From positions 1 through 64,000 of the forward strand of contig PAWM01000011.1 in the NCBI GenBank assembly GCA_002714185.1: a stretch of 64,000 nt of DNA. Direction: 5' to 3'. The DNA is from Flavobacteriales bacterium (GTDB taxonomy: Bacteria; Bacteroidota; Bacteroidia; Flavobacteriales; TMED113). The position numbers and the translations under genes were made by a program. The notes beneath the pieces were generated by a model that had not been told where the DNA came from, did no database searches, and worked only from the letters and a program-made list of their open reading frames with translations. Below, piece after piece: positions 9,004-19,229 of this stretch (position 1 is the first letter of the stretch; each line of letters starts with the position of its first letter).

Positions 9004-11526
9004 ATGAGATATTTTTTAATATATACTCTATTTATTCCTTTCCTTTTGATTGGTCAAAACAAGCAAAAAGAAGTGATTGCGAAACGAATTAACACCGATG
9101 TGATTATTGATGGGAAGCTAAATGAATTGTTCTGGTCTAATATTAGTACTGCTAAAGATTTCCAAATGATGGAACCTGTGAATGGTAAGCTAGAACGAGT
9201 AAACCAAAAAACAGAAGTTAAATTTGCATATGACAATAATGCAATTTATATAGGAGCTAGATTAAATGATAAAAATGCAGGCTATGATGACCCTAATATA
9301 GTTGGTATATTAAAACAATTAGGTGCACGTGATGACCAAGGAAAAACTACAGATGTGTTTGGTATTTTCTTAAATCCTTTCAATGATGGTATCAATGAAT
9401 TTGCATTTTTAGTAACAGCAGCAGGAGTACAAATTGATAAACGAATTATTCTTACAACAAATGGTTATTTAGAAGATATTAACTGGGATTCAGTCTGGGA
9501 AAGTGCAGTTAGTATTGATAAAGATGGATGGTCTGTTGAGATGAAAATACCTTATTCAGCGATTAGATTCCCTGATAAAAAAATACAAGAATGGGGATTA
9601 AATATATATAGAGAATTAAGGAGATTTAGAGAAAGTTATTCATGGAATCTAATAGATTTAAAAAAACATCACATTGGTAACCAAGCTGGACTACTAAAAG
9701 GGATAAAAAATATAGACCCTCCCATCAGATTATCCTTAACACCATATTTATCAACAATACTTTTAAAAGAACCTAACCAAAAATATGATTTTGATTACTC
9801 TGGTGGAATTGATTTAAAATATGGATTTACAACTAATATATTTAAGAAAAGTTTTAATTCTACACTTGATATGACAATTCTTCCTGAATTCCAACAAGTT
9901 GAATTCGATCCTTTAGTATTAAATATTAGTCCATTTGAAACAAAATTTGATGAAAAACGAAGTTTCTTTACCGAGGGTACTGAATTATTTACAAAAGGAA
10001 ATTTATTTTATTCAAGGCGAATTGGTGGACCTCCTGCACAAAGTATATCGCTACAAGAAAATGAAATTATTTATAATTCACCAACAAATATAAGTTTATT
10101 AAATGCTGCTAAAATATCAGGAAGAACTGACGACGGCTGGGGAATTGGAATCTTTAATGCTATTACAAATAATACATATTGTGAAGTTACAGATACAATT
10201 ACAAATGAAACAAGAGAAGAATTAATAGAACCACTTACACAATATAGTATGATTGTTCTTGATAAAAGTTTTAAAAAAAATTCTTTTTTGACTTTTGTAA
10301 ATACAAATGTATATAGAAGAATGAATTTCAGAAAAGCAAATGTGTTTGGGATATTAGGATCGATTACTAATAAAAAAGAAACCCATGCATATGATTTTAG
10401 TTTAAAAAATAGTTTAGTACGGAATAATAATCAATTAGAATCTGGATTTTCTTCATCTATTGGATTCTATAATACAGACGGTAATATTAAATATCAAATC
10501 AAAAACTATATAGAAAGTGATAAATATGAAATCAACGATATGGGTTTTCTATATCAGAACAATGAAATTAACACTAGTGGCGATATTGCATATGAAGTAG
10601 TTTCTAGCGATGAAAAAATTGCTAAAAAAATAAATATCTTGAAAGGCAGTTTATCTTTGGGATTTGAACATCGTATGTTATATAATCCTCTTGGATATAA
10701 TGAGTTGAAATTAAAATTTGACACCTGGATTGTAAATAATAACTATCTATGGATGAATCTAAGATTTAGATACTTTTTTGAAGAAGTTGATCCATTTGAA
10801 TCCAGAATAAATAATCAAAAATTTATTAGACCACCTGCATTTAAATTTTCGTTATCAACTTCTAGTAACTTCAATAATCCAATTTCTCTCAATTTAAGTG
10901 GATCTGTGAAATATAGATTAACAAATGGTTATTCAATTTGGGAAGATTATAATAATATGCATATATATTTTCGTTTTAATCCAAGAATTATAATAAGTAA
11001 CCATGCATTTATACAATATATAATTGCATTTGATAAAGAAAATAATCAATTTGGGTGGATTCCAAATAGTTCAAATATTGAATCACTATTTAGTCGAAGA
11101 AAACAAAAAACAATTACAAATAAATTAATTTTTAACTATACTTTCACAAACAAACTAAGTAGCAAAATTATTGCTCGTCATTATTGGTCAGTAATTGACA
11201 ATCAAAACTTTTATGAACTAAATAATAGTGGAGAGTTAATTCAATTAATTAATTTTAATTATGATAATGAATATCAAATAAACTTTAATACATGGAACTT
11301 AGATTGGAATATTTCTTGGGAATATAAACCGGGCTCAAATCTTTCGATTGTTTGGCAAAACCAACTAACAAATCAAAATAATGAAATTGAAAATGTTTTT
11401 TTTAATAATATAAATAATTTTTTTAATCATCCTACTACTAACATAATTTCTGTTAAATTCACTTCATATCTAGATTATTCAACCACTGTAAAAGACATTA
11501 GAAAATATACAGAAATTAAATTTTAA
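9004..11526 (+). CDS. DUF5916 outer-membrane-like protein with CBM9-type N-terminal domain
   Basis: 840 residues with an N-terminal signal peptide (hydrophobic to about residue 17, then GQNKQK). Residues about 25-220 form a carbohydrate-binding family 9-like beta domain (IDGKLNE..W, YDNNAIYIGAR, WSVEMKIPYSAIRF). The remainder, up to the C-terminal Phe, is beta-strand-rich with alternating aromatic residues, as in a barrel (DUF5916), including FDEKRSFFTEGTELF near 317-331. These proteins are common in Bacteroidota; a role in envelope uptake or surface binding is often assumed but not established. It is separated by 11 bases from lolD and may be the first gene of that operon. Confidence 0.82.
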   Translation: MRYFLIYTLFIPFLLIGQNKQKEVIAKRINTDVIIDGKLNELFWSNISTAKDFQMMEPVNGKLERVNQKTEVKFAYDNNAIYIGARLNDKNAGYDDPNIVGILKQLGARDDQGKTTDVFGIFLNPFNDGINEFAFLVTAAGVQIDKRIILTTNGYLEDINWDSVWESAVSIDKDGWSVEMKIPYSAIRFPDKKIQEWGLNIYRELRRFRESYSWNLIDLKKHHIGNQAGLLKGIKNIDPPIRLSLTPYLSTILLKEPNQKYDFDYSGGIDLKYGFTTNIFKKSFNSTLDMTILPEFQQVEFDPLVLNISPFETKFDEKRSFFTEGTELFTKGNLFYSRRIGGPPAQSISLQENEIIYNSPTNISLLNAAKISGRTDDGWGIGIFNAITNNTYCEVTDTITNETREELIEPLTQYSMIVLDKSFKKNSFLTFVNTNVYRRMNFRKANVFGILGSITNKKETHAYDFSLKNSLVRNNNQLESGFSSSIGFYNTDGNIKYQIKNYIESDKYEINDMGFLYQNNEINTSGDIAYEVVSSDEKIAKKINILKGSLSLGFEHRMLYNPLGYNELKLKFDTWIVNNNYLWMNLRFRYFFEEVDPFESRINNQKFIRPPAFKFSLSTSSNFNNPISLNLSGSVKYRLTNGYSIWEDYNNMHIYFRFNPRIIISNHAFIQYIIAFDKENNQFGWIPNSSNIESLFSRRKQKTITNKLIFNYTFTNKLSSKIIARHYWSVIDNQNFYELNNSGELIQLINFNYDNEYQINFNTWNLDWNISWEYKPGSNLSIVWQNQLTNQNNEIENVFFNNINNFFNHPTTNIISVKFTSYLDYSTTVKDIRKYTEIKF

Positions 11527-11537
11527 AAAAAATAATT

Positions 11538-12188
11538 ATGATTCAAGTAAATAATTTATTTAAAAAATTTAATAATACACAAGTCCTAAAAGGAGTGAAT
11601 ATCAAAATCGAAAAAAATGAAATTGTAGCACTCCAAGGTCCCTCCGGAGCTGGAAAGACAACATTATTAAAATCAATTGGATTACTAGATTCTATAGATA
11701 AAGGATCTATACTTTTTAGAAATGAAGATATCACACAATTTAATGAAAAACAACAATGTTTTTTTCGAAATCAAAAGATTGGATTTGTATTTCAATTTCA
11801 TAATTTACTTCCTGAATTTTCTGCAATTGAAAATATTATTCTACCCTCATTGATTGCAGGACATAGCTTAACAGAAGCTAAAAAAAATGCAAACTCCTTA
11901 CTTTCATCTCTGAATATTTCTGCACAAAAAAATAAAAAACCAAATCAAATGTCAGGTGGAGAACAACAAAGAGTTGCAATTGCAAGAGCTTTAATTAATT
12001 CTCCGAAACTTATATTAGCTGATGAACCATCTGGGAACCTAGACTCAAAACAATCTAATGATATGTTTGAACTATTTAATAAAATTCGTGAGAATTTTTC
12101 AGTAACTTTTTTAATAATCACTCATAATAATCGGCTAGCTAAAATGGCTGATAGAATTATTAACATAGAAGATGGGAAAATTATTTGA
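11538..12188 (+). CDS. lolD: LolD-like ABC transporter ATP-binding protein
   Basis: 216 residues, a lone nucleotide-binding domain. Walker A is GPSGAGKTT (about residues 35-43), the Q-loop region is FVFQFHNLLPEF, the signature is MSGGEQQRVAIARAL, and Walker B is LILADEPSGNLDS with the H-loop in LIITHN. The FHNLLPEF..EN and GNLDS features place it in the LolD/MacB-type group. LolD powers release of lipoproteins from the inner membrane with LolC/E, and no permease is encoded next to it, so the partner must be elsewhere. FtsE-like or MacB-like use cannot be excluded. Confidence 0.8.
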   Translation: MIQVNNLFKKFNNTQVLKGVNIKIEKNEIVALQGPSGAGKTTLLKSIGLLDSIDKGSILFRNEDITQFNEKQQCFFRNQKIGFVFQFHNLLPEFSAIENIILPSLIAGHSLTEAKKNANSLLSSLNISAQKNKKPNQMSGGEQQRVAIARALINSPKLILADEPSGNLDSKQSNDMFELFNKIRENFSVTFLIITHNNRLAKMADRIINIEDGKII

Positions 12189-12209
12189 AAATAATTTACT
12201 TTTACAAAA

Positions 12210-14219
12210 ATGGATTTCTTAAACTATTCAGTTTTCAACTATTTATTTTTACTGGCTATCCCTGTAATAATTCATTTATTCAATTTCAGAAAATATAAAA
12301 GAATATATTTTAGTAGTACTTATTTTTTAAAAGAAGTAAATAAAAAAAATAAAGCTAAATATCAAATTAGGAGATGGATAGTACTGCTAAATAGAATACT
12401 ACTTACTGCTTTAATTATTATTGCATTTACACTACCCTATATAAAAAAACAAAATCATATCAATGAAGTAGACAAAATTTGTATTTATATTGATAACTCA
12501 TTTAGTATGCAAAGAACTGATGAATTAAATAATTCATTAATAAACTATGCAAAATTAAATGCTAAGAAGATTATAGGTCAGTTAAACAACTCACATCAAG
12601 TACTCATACTAACAAATGATTTTGAAAAAAAACATCAAAAATGGTATTCCCCAAAAGAATCTTATGATTTAATTAATCAAATTTCAATTTCGAATAAAGA
12701 AGAAAATTTAAAAACTATTCTAAATAGGTACAATAGAATAACTGATTCAAATCAATTAAGTAGACTCTATATATTTTCTGATTTTCAAAAAAGTTCAGTA
12801 GCATTAAATCATTTAAAAAATATAAAAAGTGACATTAAAATAGGATTATTACAAAGCAACCAAACAGATAACATAAGCATTGACACATGTTATTTCAGAG
12901 AACCTATTAGGTTGAAAAACCAAATTGAAAATTTACAAGTTGTAGTAACTAATCACAACACACAAGATCAAATAATTACTGCAAAATTAATTATTAACAA
13001 CCAGCAAAAATCATTGTACAAACTAGATATTCCTGCAAACTCTAGTATTATCGAAAGCTTTACTTTTGTTAATCCAATTAACACAAACTTAATCAATGGC
13101 TATATCCAAATAGAAGATAATAATTTACAATTTGACAATAAACTATATTTTAGCTATAATACTAACCAATCTCTGAAAATTAGTGCTATTTATGACGATG
13201 AACTACAATCTGCATTATTCAATTTATTTTCTGACTCACTTTTTGAATTTTCAAAATACGACAAACACTATCTTGATTACAATAAATTAACAAATTCAGA
13301 TTTAATAGTAATATCGGAACTAAGTAAGATACCAAATACATTAGAAAAAAAATTAATTTCTTTTCTAAATCAAGGAGGCAATATTTTCATGTTTTTAAAT
13401 AAAAATATAAACAAACCTTCATTTAATAATTTTTTTAATTCAATTAATACAGATACTTTATTAAAATGGAATAATGTAAATAGAAATGTAGAATATATTA
13501 ATTATGACAACGAATTGTTTAGAAATGTATTTAAAGAGAAAAAAGACAATATTAACTTGCCTAAAGTATATCAATACTTCACAACTAATAAAAATAAATA
13601 TGCTCAAAGAAGAGAGATATTAAACCTTGAAAATAATGATCTTTTCTTAGCACAATATAAACATAATAAAGGTAATTTATTTGTGTGTTATAGTGATTTA
13701 AACACACAAAACAATAATTTTCCAGAGCATGCACTTTTCATACCTTGCTTATATAATTCAGCACTAATAAATACTAAAAAAGAAAAATTATATTATGAAC
13801 TTAAAAATGAAACTATTATAGAAAAAAATAATACCAAAAACAATGCTTTTAGACTTGTGAAAGATGAAAGTTTTGACTTTATTCCCTCTGTGGTAGATTA
13901 TGGACAAAAAACAATTATAAATTTTAAAGATGGTATTAAAGAAGCAGACAATTATAATTTAATAACAAGTCAAATTGACTCTTTTCTTGTTTCATTTAAC
14001 TATTCTCGCTTAGAAAGTAAAATGAATTTTTACAACCAAAAAGAAATTATGAATAATAATCTTAGTAAGTATGTTGATTTTATCGATTTAGAAAAAAATA
14101 ACATTCCAAAAAAATACCAGGAGAATGAAAATCACAAAAAATTAGAAGATTTTTTTATACTAGGAGCAATAATATTATTAATAATTGAACTAATTTTACT
14201 TTCAATATGGAAAATATAA
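12210..14219 (+). CDS. BatA-domain membrane protein with VWA-like region
   Basis: 669 residues. The N-terminus is the aerotolerance regulator BatA-type module: a membrane segment (about 9-23, YLFLLAIPVIIHLF), a short basic loop with RKYKRIYFSSTYFL, and a second membrane segment (about 58-77). A von Willebrand A-like MIDAS motif D-N-S-F-S follows near residue 95. A long periplasmic stretch continues to a C-terminal membrane helix (about 649-668). Such BatA-domain proteins sit in the inner membrane of Bacteroidota; their exact role is unknown. It overlaps the dihydroorotase-like gene by 13 bases, so the two are translationally linked. Confidence 0.8.
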   Translation: MDFLNYSVFNYLFLLAIPVIIHLFNFRKYKRIYFSSTYFLKEVNKKNKAKYQIRRWIVLLNRILLTALIIIAFTLPYIKKQNHINEVDKICIYIDNSFSMQRTDELNNSLINYAKLNAKKIIGQLNNSHQVLILTNDFEKKHQKWYSPKESYDLINQISISNKEENLKTILNRYNRITDSNQLSRLYIFSDFQKSSVALNHLKNIKSDIKIGLLQSNQTDNISIDTCYFREPIRLKNQIENLQVVVTNHNTQDQIITAKLIINNQQKSLYKLDIPANSSIIESFTFVNPINTNLINGYIQIEDNNLQFDNKLYFSYNTNQSLKISAIYDDELQSALFNLFSDSLFEFSKYDKHYLDYNKLTNSDLIVISELSKIPNTLEKKLISFLNQGGNIFMFLNKNINKPSFNNFFNSINTDTLLKWNNVNRNVEYINYDNELFRNVFKEKKDNINLPKVYQYFTTNKNKYAQRREILNLENNDLFLAQYKHNKGNLFVCYSDLNTQNNNFPEHALFIPCLYNSALINTKKEKLYYELKNETIIEKNNTKNNAFRLVKDESFDFIPSVVDYGQKTIINFKDGIKEADNYNLITSQIDSFLVSFNYSRLESKMNFYNQKEIMNNNLSKYVDFIDLEKNNIPKKYQENENHKKLEDFFILGAIILLIIELILLSIWKI

Positions 14220-15490
14220 AGCATATTATTTTACGAGATGTAAAAATAATTGATTCATCTTCTAAACATAATAATCAAAAAAAAGATATATTAATTATTG
14301 ATGGAGTAATTAAAAAAATTGATAATAGTATTACAATATCTGAACCTTTTTTTGAAAAAAAATCAAATAATCTTCATGTTTCTCCTGGATGGATTGATCT
14401 TCATGCTAGAATGGGTGAACCTGGATTAGAACATAAAGAAACAATAAAAACTGGTTTAAAATCAGCTGCCAAAGGTGGATTTACAGCAGTAGTAATTATG
14501 CCAAGTACAAATCCTCCAATACAATCTAAATCTGATGTTAATTTCTTAATAAAGAAAGGACAAAACAATATAGTAGATATATTACCTACTGGGTGTATAA
14601 CTAAAGATTGTGAACAAAAAAATATAACAGAGATGTATGACATGCATATCAATGGTGCAGTAGCATTTACAGATGATAAAAAAAGTATTCAAAATTCCAT
14701 GTTAATGAACACTGCCCTAGAATATGTTAAAAATTTTAACGGACTAGTTATGTCAACCTGTTTAGATGACAATATAAATGAATTTGGTCAAATAAATGAA
14801 GGAGTAACTAGTACCAAGATGGGACTAGCACCTTCACCAGAACTAGCAGAAGAATTATTAATTTTGAGAGACCTAAGTATTTTAAAATATACTAATTCAA
14901 AATTACATATTTCAACTATTTCCAGTAAAAGTGCTATTAATAATATTGCAAAAGCAAAAAAAAATAAATTAAATATCTCTACAGATGTTGCAGCTCATCA
15001 ACTTATCCTAACAGATGAGTTATTAACTAATTTTAATACTAATTTAAAAGTAATACCACCTATTAGAGATGAGAGTAACAGAAAAGCATTAATAAAAGGA
15101 ATTATCAATGGAACAATTGATGCAATTTCTTCTGACCATACACCTATTGATATCGAAAATAAGAAATGCTCATTTCAACAAGCAGAATTTGGAATCATTG
15201 GTTTAGAAACAGTATTCCCCATTATAAATACAATACTAAAAGAGGAACTTGAACTAGCAAAAATTATTGATTTAATCAGTAAAAATCCACGACAAATACT
15301 AGGACAGAAAAATCCAATAATTGAAGAAAATGAAATTGCAAATATTACATTATTTAATCCTACTCAAAAATGGAAATATACAGAAGATGAAATTTGCTCT
15401 AAATCAAAAAATACACCATTTATTAACTGGGAGTTTATTGGGAAACCATTGGGTGTAATCAATAAAGGGAAAATAAAAATCTACAATTAA
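14207..15490 (+). CDS. Dihydroorotase-like protein with degenerate active site (PyrC'-like)
   Basis: 427 residues of the class I dihydroorotase/cyclic amidohydrolase fold: PGWIDLH (about 61-66), the KGGFTAVVIMP block, GAVAFTDD, INEG, and SDHTP (309-313). The overall match to DHOase is clear, but key residues are changed. The metal motif H-x-H is H66-A-R68, the substrate motif LREPG is MGEPG, the N of MPNT is S, the HCED histidine is Thr184, and the HxSH histidine is Thr237. Asp310 is kept. With three metal-binding histidines lost the protein is probably not an active DHOase. It may resemble the inactive PyrC' that supports aspartate carbamoyltransferase in Pseudomonas, but pyrB is not nearby. 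It overlaps the BatA gene and shares a TTAA stop tetranucleotide with the convergent gene. Confidence 0.8.
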   Translation: MENIKHIILRDVKIIDSSSKHNNQKKDILIIDGVIKKIDNSITISEPFFEKKSNNLHVSPGWIDLHARMGEPGLEHKETIKTGLKSAAKGGFTAVVIMPSTNPPIQSKSDVNFLIKKGQNNIVDILPTGCITKDCEQKNITEMYDMHINGAVAFTDDKKSIQNSMLMNTALEYVKNFNGLVMSTCLDDNINEFGQINEGVTSTKMGLAPSPELAEELLILRDLSILKYTNSKLHISTISSKSAINNIAKAKKNKLNISTDVAAHQLILTDELLTNFNTNLKVIPPIRDESNRKALIKGIINGTIDAISSDHTPIDIENKKCSFQQAEFGIIGLETVFPIINTILKEELELAKIIDLISKNPRQILGQKNPIIEENEIANITLFNPTQKWKYTEDEICSKSKNTPFINWEFIGKPLGVINKGKIKIYN

Positions 15491-16760
15491 AATAACAATA
15501 ATAATTCCATCCCAAAACCAACATTTCTAGCTCTAGAATTTTCATTAATAAAACCAACACAATTCTTAAGATAGAAATTAGTATATAATTTATCAAACCA
15601 TTTCTTTTGAAAAAAGAATGATAGATTAAAATAATTAAATTTATTAACTGAGTAATTTGGGACTAAACAAATCTGATAACTAGGAAAATAATATAAATAT
15701 GAAACACTTCCTGTATGTAGTAAACTATTAGTTAATTTTTTTAAATTATAATTTATCATAAATTTTGAAAAATTAACATCTGTATTATATGTAAAACCTA
15801 AATCAATACTAAAAGGCAAAAAATCAACTTTAGAAACATTACTAATATCTTTAGTATCAATAAGATTAACAATACTATCAAATAGATTATTGAATTCTAC
15901 AGCTATATCCTGATTTAAATCATAATTCAAACCATCATATTCAAAAGAACCTTGATAAGCATACTGATCTTCCTGCCAAACAATAAAACCTAACTCAGAG
16001 ATACTGGTGTAAAAAAAAGTACTTTGACCTAATTTATATTGCATACTAAAATCAAATGCTAAACCTGGATTGGAAAAAATATCAAAATTATTATTTGTAA
16101 AATAATATAAATCAATATGAGAATTTGTTGAGAATGGATTATTTTCAGTAGCAATATTATTTATCAATGACATATTTACATTTTGAATATCTAAACCAAA
16201 TCTGCTAACACCTTTAACAAATTTAAATTTTGCTCCAACTACCAATTCATTTGAAAAATACTTATCATAACCCCAATAAAAAGAAAAATAATTTAACCCT
16301 CTAAAAAAAGAGTTACTAAAATCAATATTTTTATTCAAATACTGATAATTCCCATTCACAATTAAAGATACAATGTCATCTGATAATGATAATTCCGAAA
16401 AGAAATGATGATTTAAACCAAATGAATTAATATGGTTATTTTTTTGACAGCATAATATGCTAGACTATTTGAAAAATCAAAAATATGATGCGAATAATCA
16501 TTAATATTATTTGCAAATAAATTCAAATTTAATATCAAATTATTATTTGATTTTATTAAAAAAGAATTCAATCTAGGGCTTGAATAAATATTAAATTCGA
16601 AATTTAGCAAAGGAATCTGCAAAACACTAAATGAATTAGAATCTCTCTCAAAATTATATTGTGACACTGGAACATCAAGATTATGAAATAATTTATTATC
16701 CTGACTAAAGGATATTTGAAAAATAAAAAAAGAAAAAATAAAATAAAATAGTTTTACCAT
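15487..16760 (-). pseudogene. DUF5723-like outer-membrane protein gene split by a frameshift
   Basis: Two minus-strand reading frames make one gene. The 5' part (16760 down to 16413) has a signal peptide (MVKLFYFIFS...FSQ) and runs to YYAVKK, then ends out of frame in ITILIHLV. The 3' part continues from the same place in another frame as NNHINSFGLNHHFF..LSLS, and on through VNGNYQYL and WGYDKYFS..VVGAKFK to a C-terminal Phe at 15487. The break lies at a run of seven A on the minus strand (T7 at 16439-16445); one extra A would restore a protein of about 424 residues. The content resembles the DUF5723 family (predicted outer-membrane barrels of Bacteroidota). It lies 2 bases after the lipoprotein gene, so the two form a pair. 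Sequencing error, real mutation and transcript slippage are all possible. Confidence 0.65.
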
Positions 16761-16762
16761 AA

Positions 16763-18355
16763 TTAATCTAAATCGATATTTAATTGTGTTTCAATACCTA
16801 ATTTTAAAATACATTCATAGTCTGAATATATTTTAACATATTGGTCTTGATTCTGAAAATTAGAACTACTTAATGTAACATCAATTATCATTTTATTTGT
16901 ATTAAGTAAGTTAGAAATTTCTGAGTCAGATAAAATTAAAACACCTGATGAAAGAACCGGCTCAATAACTTCTCCAAAATCGTTTACAATAGCTGGATTG
17001 ATAATATTATTTTCTCCTGTATTCATACCGATAAATTCTAATGTATCTAAATTAAAACTAGGGTTTATAGAATCATGTAATACTAAATTAAATCTTGTAC
17101 CTAAAGGAAATCCATTTATAAGATTATAATGCAATAATAGACGTTCTAACTTAGATATATCATATTGTATTCCATCAAAAACTATTGTGTCTTTTAAGCT
17201 TAAATTAGCAGCATTAACACTTAAAGGGAAATCTATATCTACTCCCAGTTTTAAAGCTTGATCACTTACTATATCATCTATATTAAAACTTAGACTAGCA
17301 TTTGCTTCATATTCAAGAATTTGAGGTGGCAATGCAATAATATCACCAATAACATCCTGATAATATGTGACAGTACTTATGTTGTTAGGTTCTATATCTA
17401 AATTAACATTTAAACTTTCTTGTATTCCATATTGTGAAAATGCTAGTAATTGTCCATCAATATTTCCTACTAAACCAAATGGATTATCAACTTTCAATGT
17501 AAATTGAGGATTTTCTAAAATAAGTCCGCTGTCAAAATCTTCAAATAATGCTAAATCTACATCTACAGTATCTCCGCCTAAAGGTAAAGTGATATTATCA
17601 AAACCTACATTATTTAAATTAAATAATACTGAAAATCCTGTCTGAGGTGTAATCACTAACATATCAGTACCTAAATTTTCTATTTCTAATGTCTCAATTT
17701 CAATCTGCATACTATTACTAGACTCAATAGTAAGTCCAGCTAAATCAATAGTATGATTATAACCTTGACCAGGTAGTAATTCAGATATATTTACTTGCCA
17801 CTCTATATCTTCAGATGGATTAATTATAATTAATGTATTTTCAAGTGCTACAGGTAAATTATTAATAATTGTAATTTCTAAATTTCCTGAATTAAATGTA
17901 GCATTATTAAATTCATCAAATTGAAAATTGAATGGCTCAATAAGGTCAGCATTGAATAAGCTAAAAAGTGCACCAGGTATTTCCTGACTCTCTGGAAATG
18001 GTATCTCTAAACCAAGTAAGTTTATTAAAGATTCAAGAGCCGGGTCATCTTGCACTCCCAATAATAATTGTTCTAATGTTACAATTGTATCGATATTTAA
18101 TCCTGTAATATCTTGGATCAGTGATGGCTCAAGGATATATATACTATCACTCCTAAATGCTAAATGAATTAAATTATCATTATCATATTCCGTAGTTCCT
18201 TGTTCAGGAATTAAATCTGCAATAGTAATTGTTGTATTTATAAGAGGAGATACTAATTCAGGGGACCAATCATGCACTTCTAATTGATATTTTTGACATG
18301 AATTAAATATAAAAATACATAAGAATAATAAATTAATATACCAGAGTTTATTCAT
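16763..18355 (-). CDS. Predicted lipoprotein of unknown function
   Basis: 530 residues with a lipoprotein signal: hydrophobic N-terminus then FNSCQ, with the lipidated Cys at about residue 20. The mature protein is acidic, beta-rich and has no motif I can tie to an enzyme; it contains several similar beta segments rich in Asn, Leu and Ile. It lies directly upstream of the DUF5723-like gene (2-base gap), suggesting an outer-membrane lipoprotein/barrel pair. I do not recognise a named family. The minus-strand sequence CATCTTTG about 30 bases upstream of the start is a one-mismatch match to the TAnnTTTG promoter element. Confidence 0.75.
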   Translation of the reverse strand: MNKLWYINLLFLCIFIFNSCQKYQLEVHDWSPELVSPLINTTITIADLIPEQGTTEYDNDNLIHLAFRSDSIYILEPSLIQDITGLNIDTIVTLEQLLLGVQDDPALESLINLLGLEIPFPESQEIPGALFSLFNADLIEPFNFQFDEFNNATFNSGNLEITIINNLPVALENTLIIINPSEDIEWQVNISELLPGQGYNHTIDLAGLTIESSNSMQIEIETLEIENLGTDMLVITPQTGFSVLFNLNNVGFDNITLPLGGDTVDVDLALFEDFDSGLILENPQFTLKVDNPFGLVGNIDGQLLAFSQYGIQESLNVNLDIEPNNISTVTYYQDVIGDIIALPPQILEYEANASLSFNIDDIVSDQALKLGVDIDFPLSVNAANLSLKDTIVFDGIQYDISKLERLLLHYNLINGFPLGTRFNLVLHDSINPSFNLDTLEFIGMNTGENNIINPAIVNDFGEVIEPVLSSGVLILSDSEISNLLNTNKMIIDVTLSSSNFQNQDQYVKIYSDYECILKLGIETQLNIDLD

Positions 18356-18425
18356 AGATTAGATTAAAATTAATATCTTAACAAAGATGCAATAATTTAA
18401 GTTTAAAATAAACTTTATTGATGAA

Positions 18426-19229
18426 ATGATTTCTATAAAACAAACACTAAATACAAATAATTTATACCTTATTGCAGGTCCCTGTGTAATAGAAGATGAG
18501 CAAATCACAACTGAAATTGCTCAGAAATTAAAACACACAGCAGATAAACTCAAAATTCCATTTATATTTAAAGCATCATATAGTAAAGCAAATCGCTCAA
18601 AATTAAATTCATTTACAGGTCCTGGAATTAAAAAAGGTTTAAAAATTTTAAAAAACATTAAAGACAAATTAGATTTACCAATCACAACTGATGTACATAG
18701 TGTGGAAGAAATTGAAAAAGTAAAAGATATAATTGATATTATTCAAATCCCTGCATTTTTATGTCGACAAACTGAAATGTTAATAGCAGCTGCTAAAACA
18801 AATAAATATGTAAATGTGAAAAAAGGCCCTTTTCTATCCGGAGAATCATGTAAATTTATTGCTGATAAAATAAGAAAGTTTTCAGAAAATAAAATTATAC
18901 TAACCGAAAGAGGTAATTCTTTTGGCTATGAAAACCTTGTTGTTGATATGCGAAATATTCCTATTTTAGGAATGTATAATTTATCAGTTGTTTTAGATGC
19001 AACCCACTCAAATCAAAAACCAAATCAAATACATGGAGTTTCTGGAGGAACTCCACAGTATATAGAAACTCTTGCATGTGCTGGTGTAGCAGCTGGAGCA
19101 AATGGAATCTTTCTTGAAACTCATCCAAATCCCAAACAAGCTCTCTCTGATGGATCAACTATGTTGCCTCTAGAAGAATTAGAGAGTTTACTAAAAAAAT
19201 TAATTGCAATTAAACAAGCTATCAATTAA
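18426..19229 (+). CDS. kdsA: 3-deoxy-8-phosphooctulonate synthase (KDO 8-P synthase)
   Basis: 267 residues, the expected length for KdsA. Motifs in order: LIAGPCVIE with Cys20 (the metal-binding Cys that marks the metal-dependent class), KASYSKANRS (PEP/A5P binding), TDVH, the KKGPFLSG loop (usually KKGQFL), ERGNSFGY, LDATHS, and ETHPNP..SDG. The enzyme joins phosphoenolpyruvate and arabinose-5-phosphate to make KDO-8-phosphate for lipopolysaccharide, consistent with a Gram-negative envelope. Cytoplasmic. It ends in a TTAA shared with the convergent MBL gene. Confidence 0.95.
   Translation: MISIKQTLNTNNLYLIAGPCVIEDEQITTEIAQKLKHTADKLKIPFIFKASYSKANRSKLNSFTGPGIKKGLKILKNIKDKLDLPITTDVHSVEEIEKVKDIIDIIQIPAFLCRQTEMLIAAAKTNKYVNVKKGPFLSGESCKFIADKIRKFSENKIILTERGNSFGYENLVVDMRNIPILGMYNLSVVLDATHSNQKPNQIHGVSGGTPQYIETLACAGVAAGANGIFLETHPNPKQALSDGSTMLPLEELESLLKKLIAIKQAIN

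Noticed and set aside
15487-16359. The 290-residue minus-strand frame as an independent gene
   Set aside because: It begins at an internal GTG, lacks a signal peptide, and its frame extends upstream with conserved-looking sequence that joins the preceding 115-residue frame at an A7 run.
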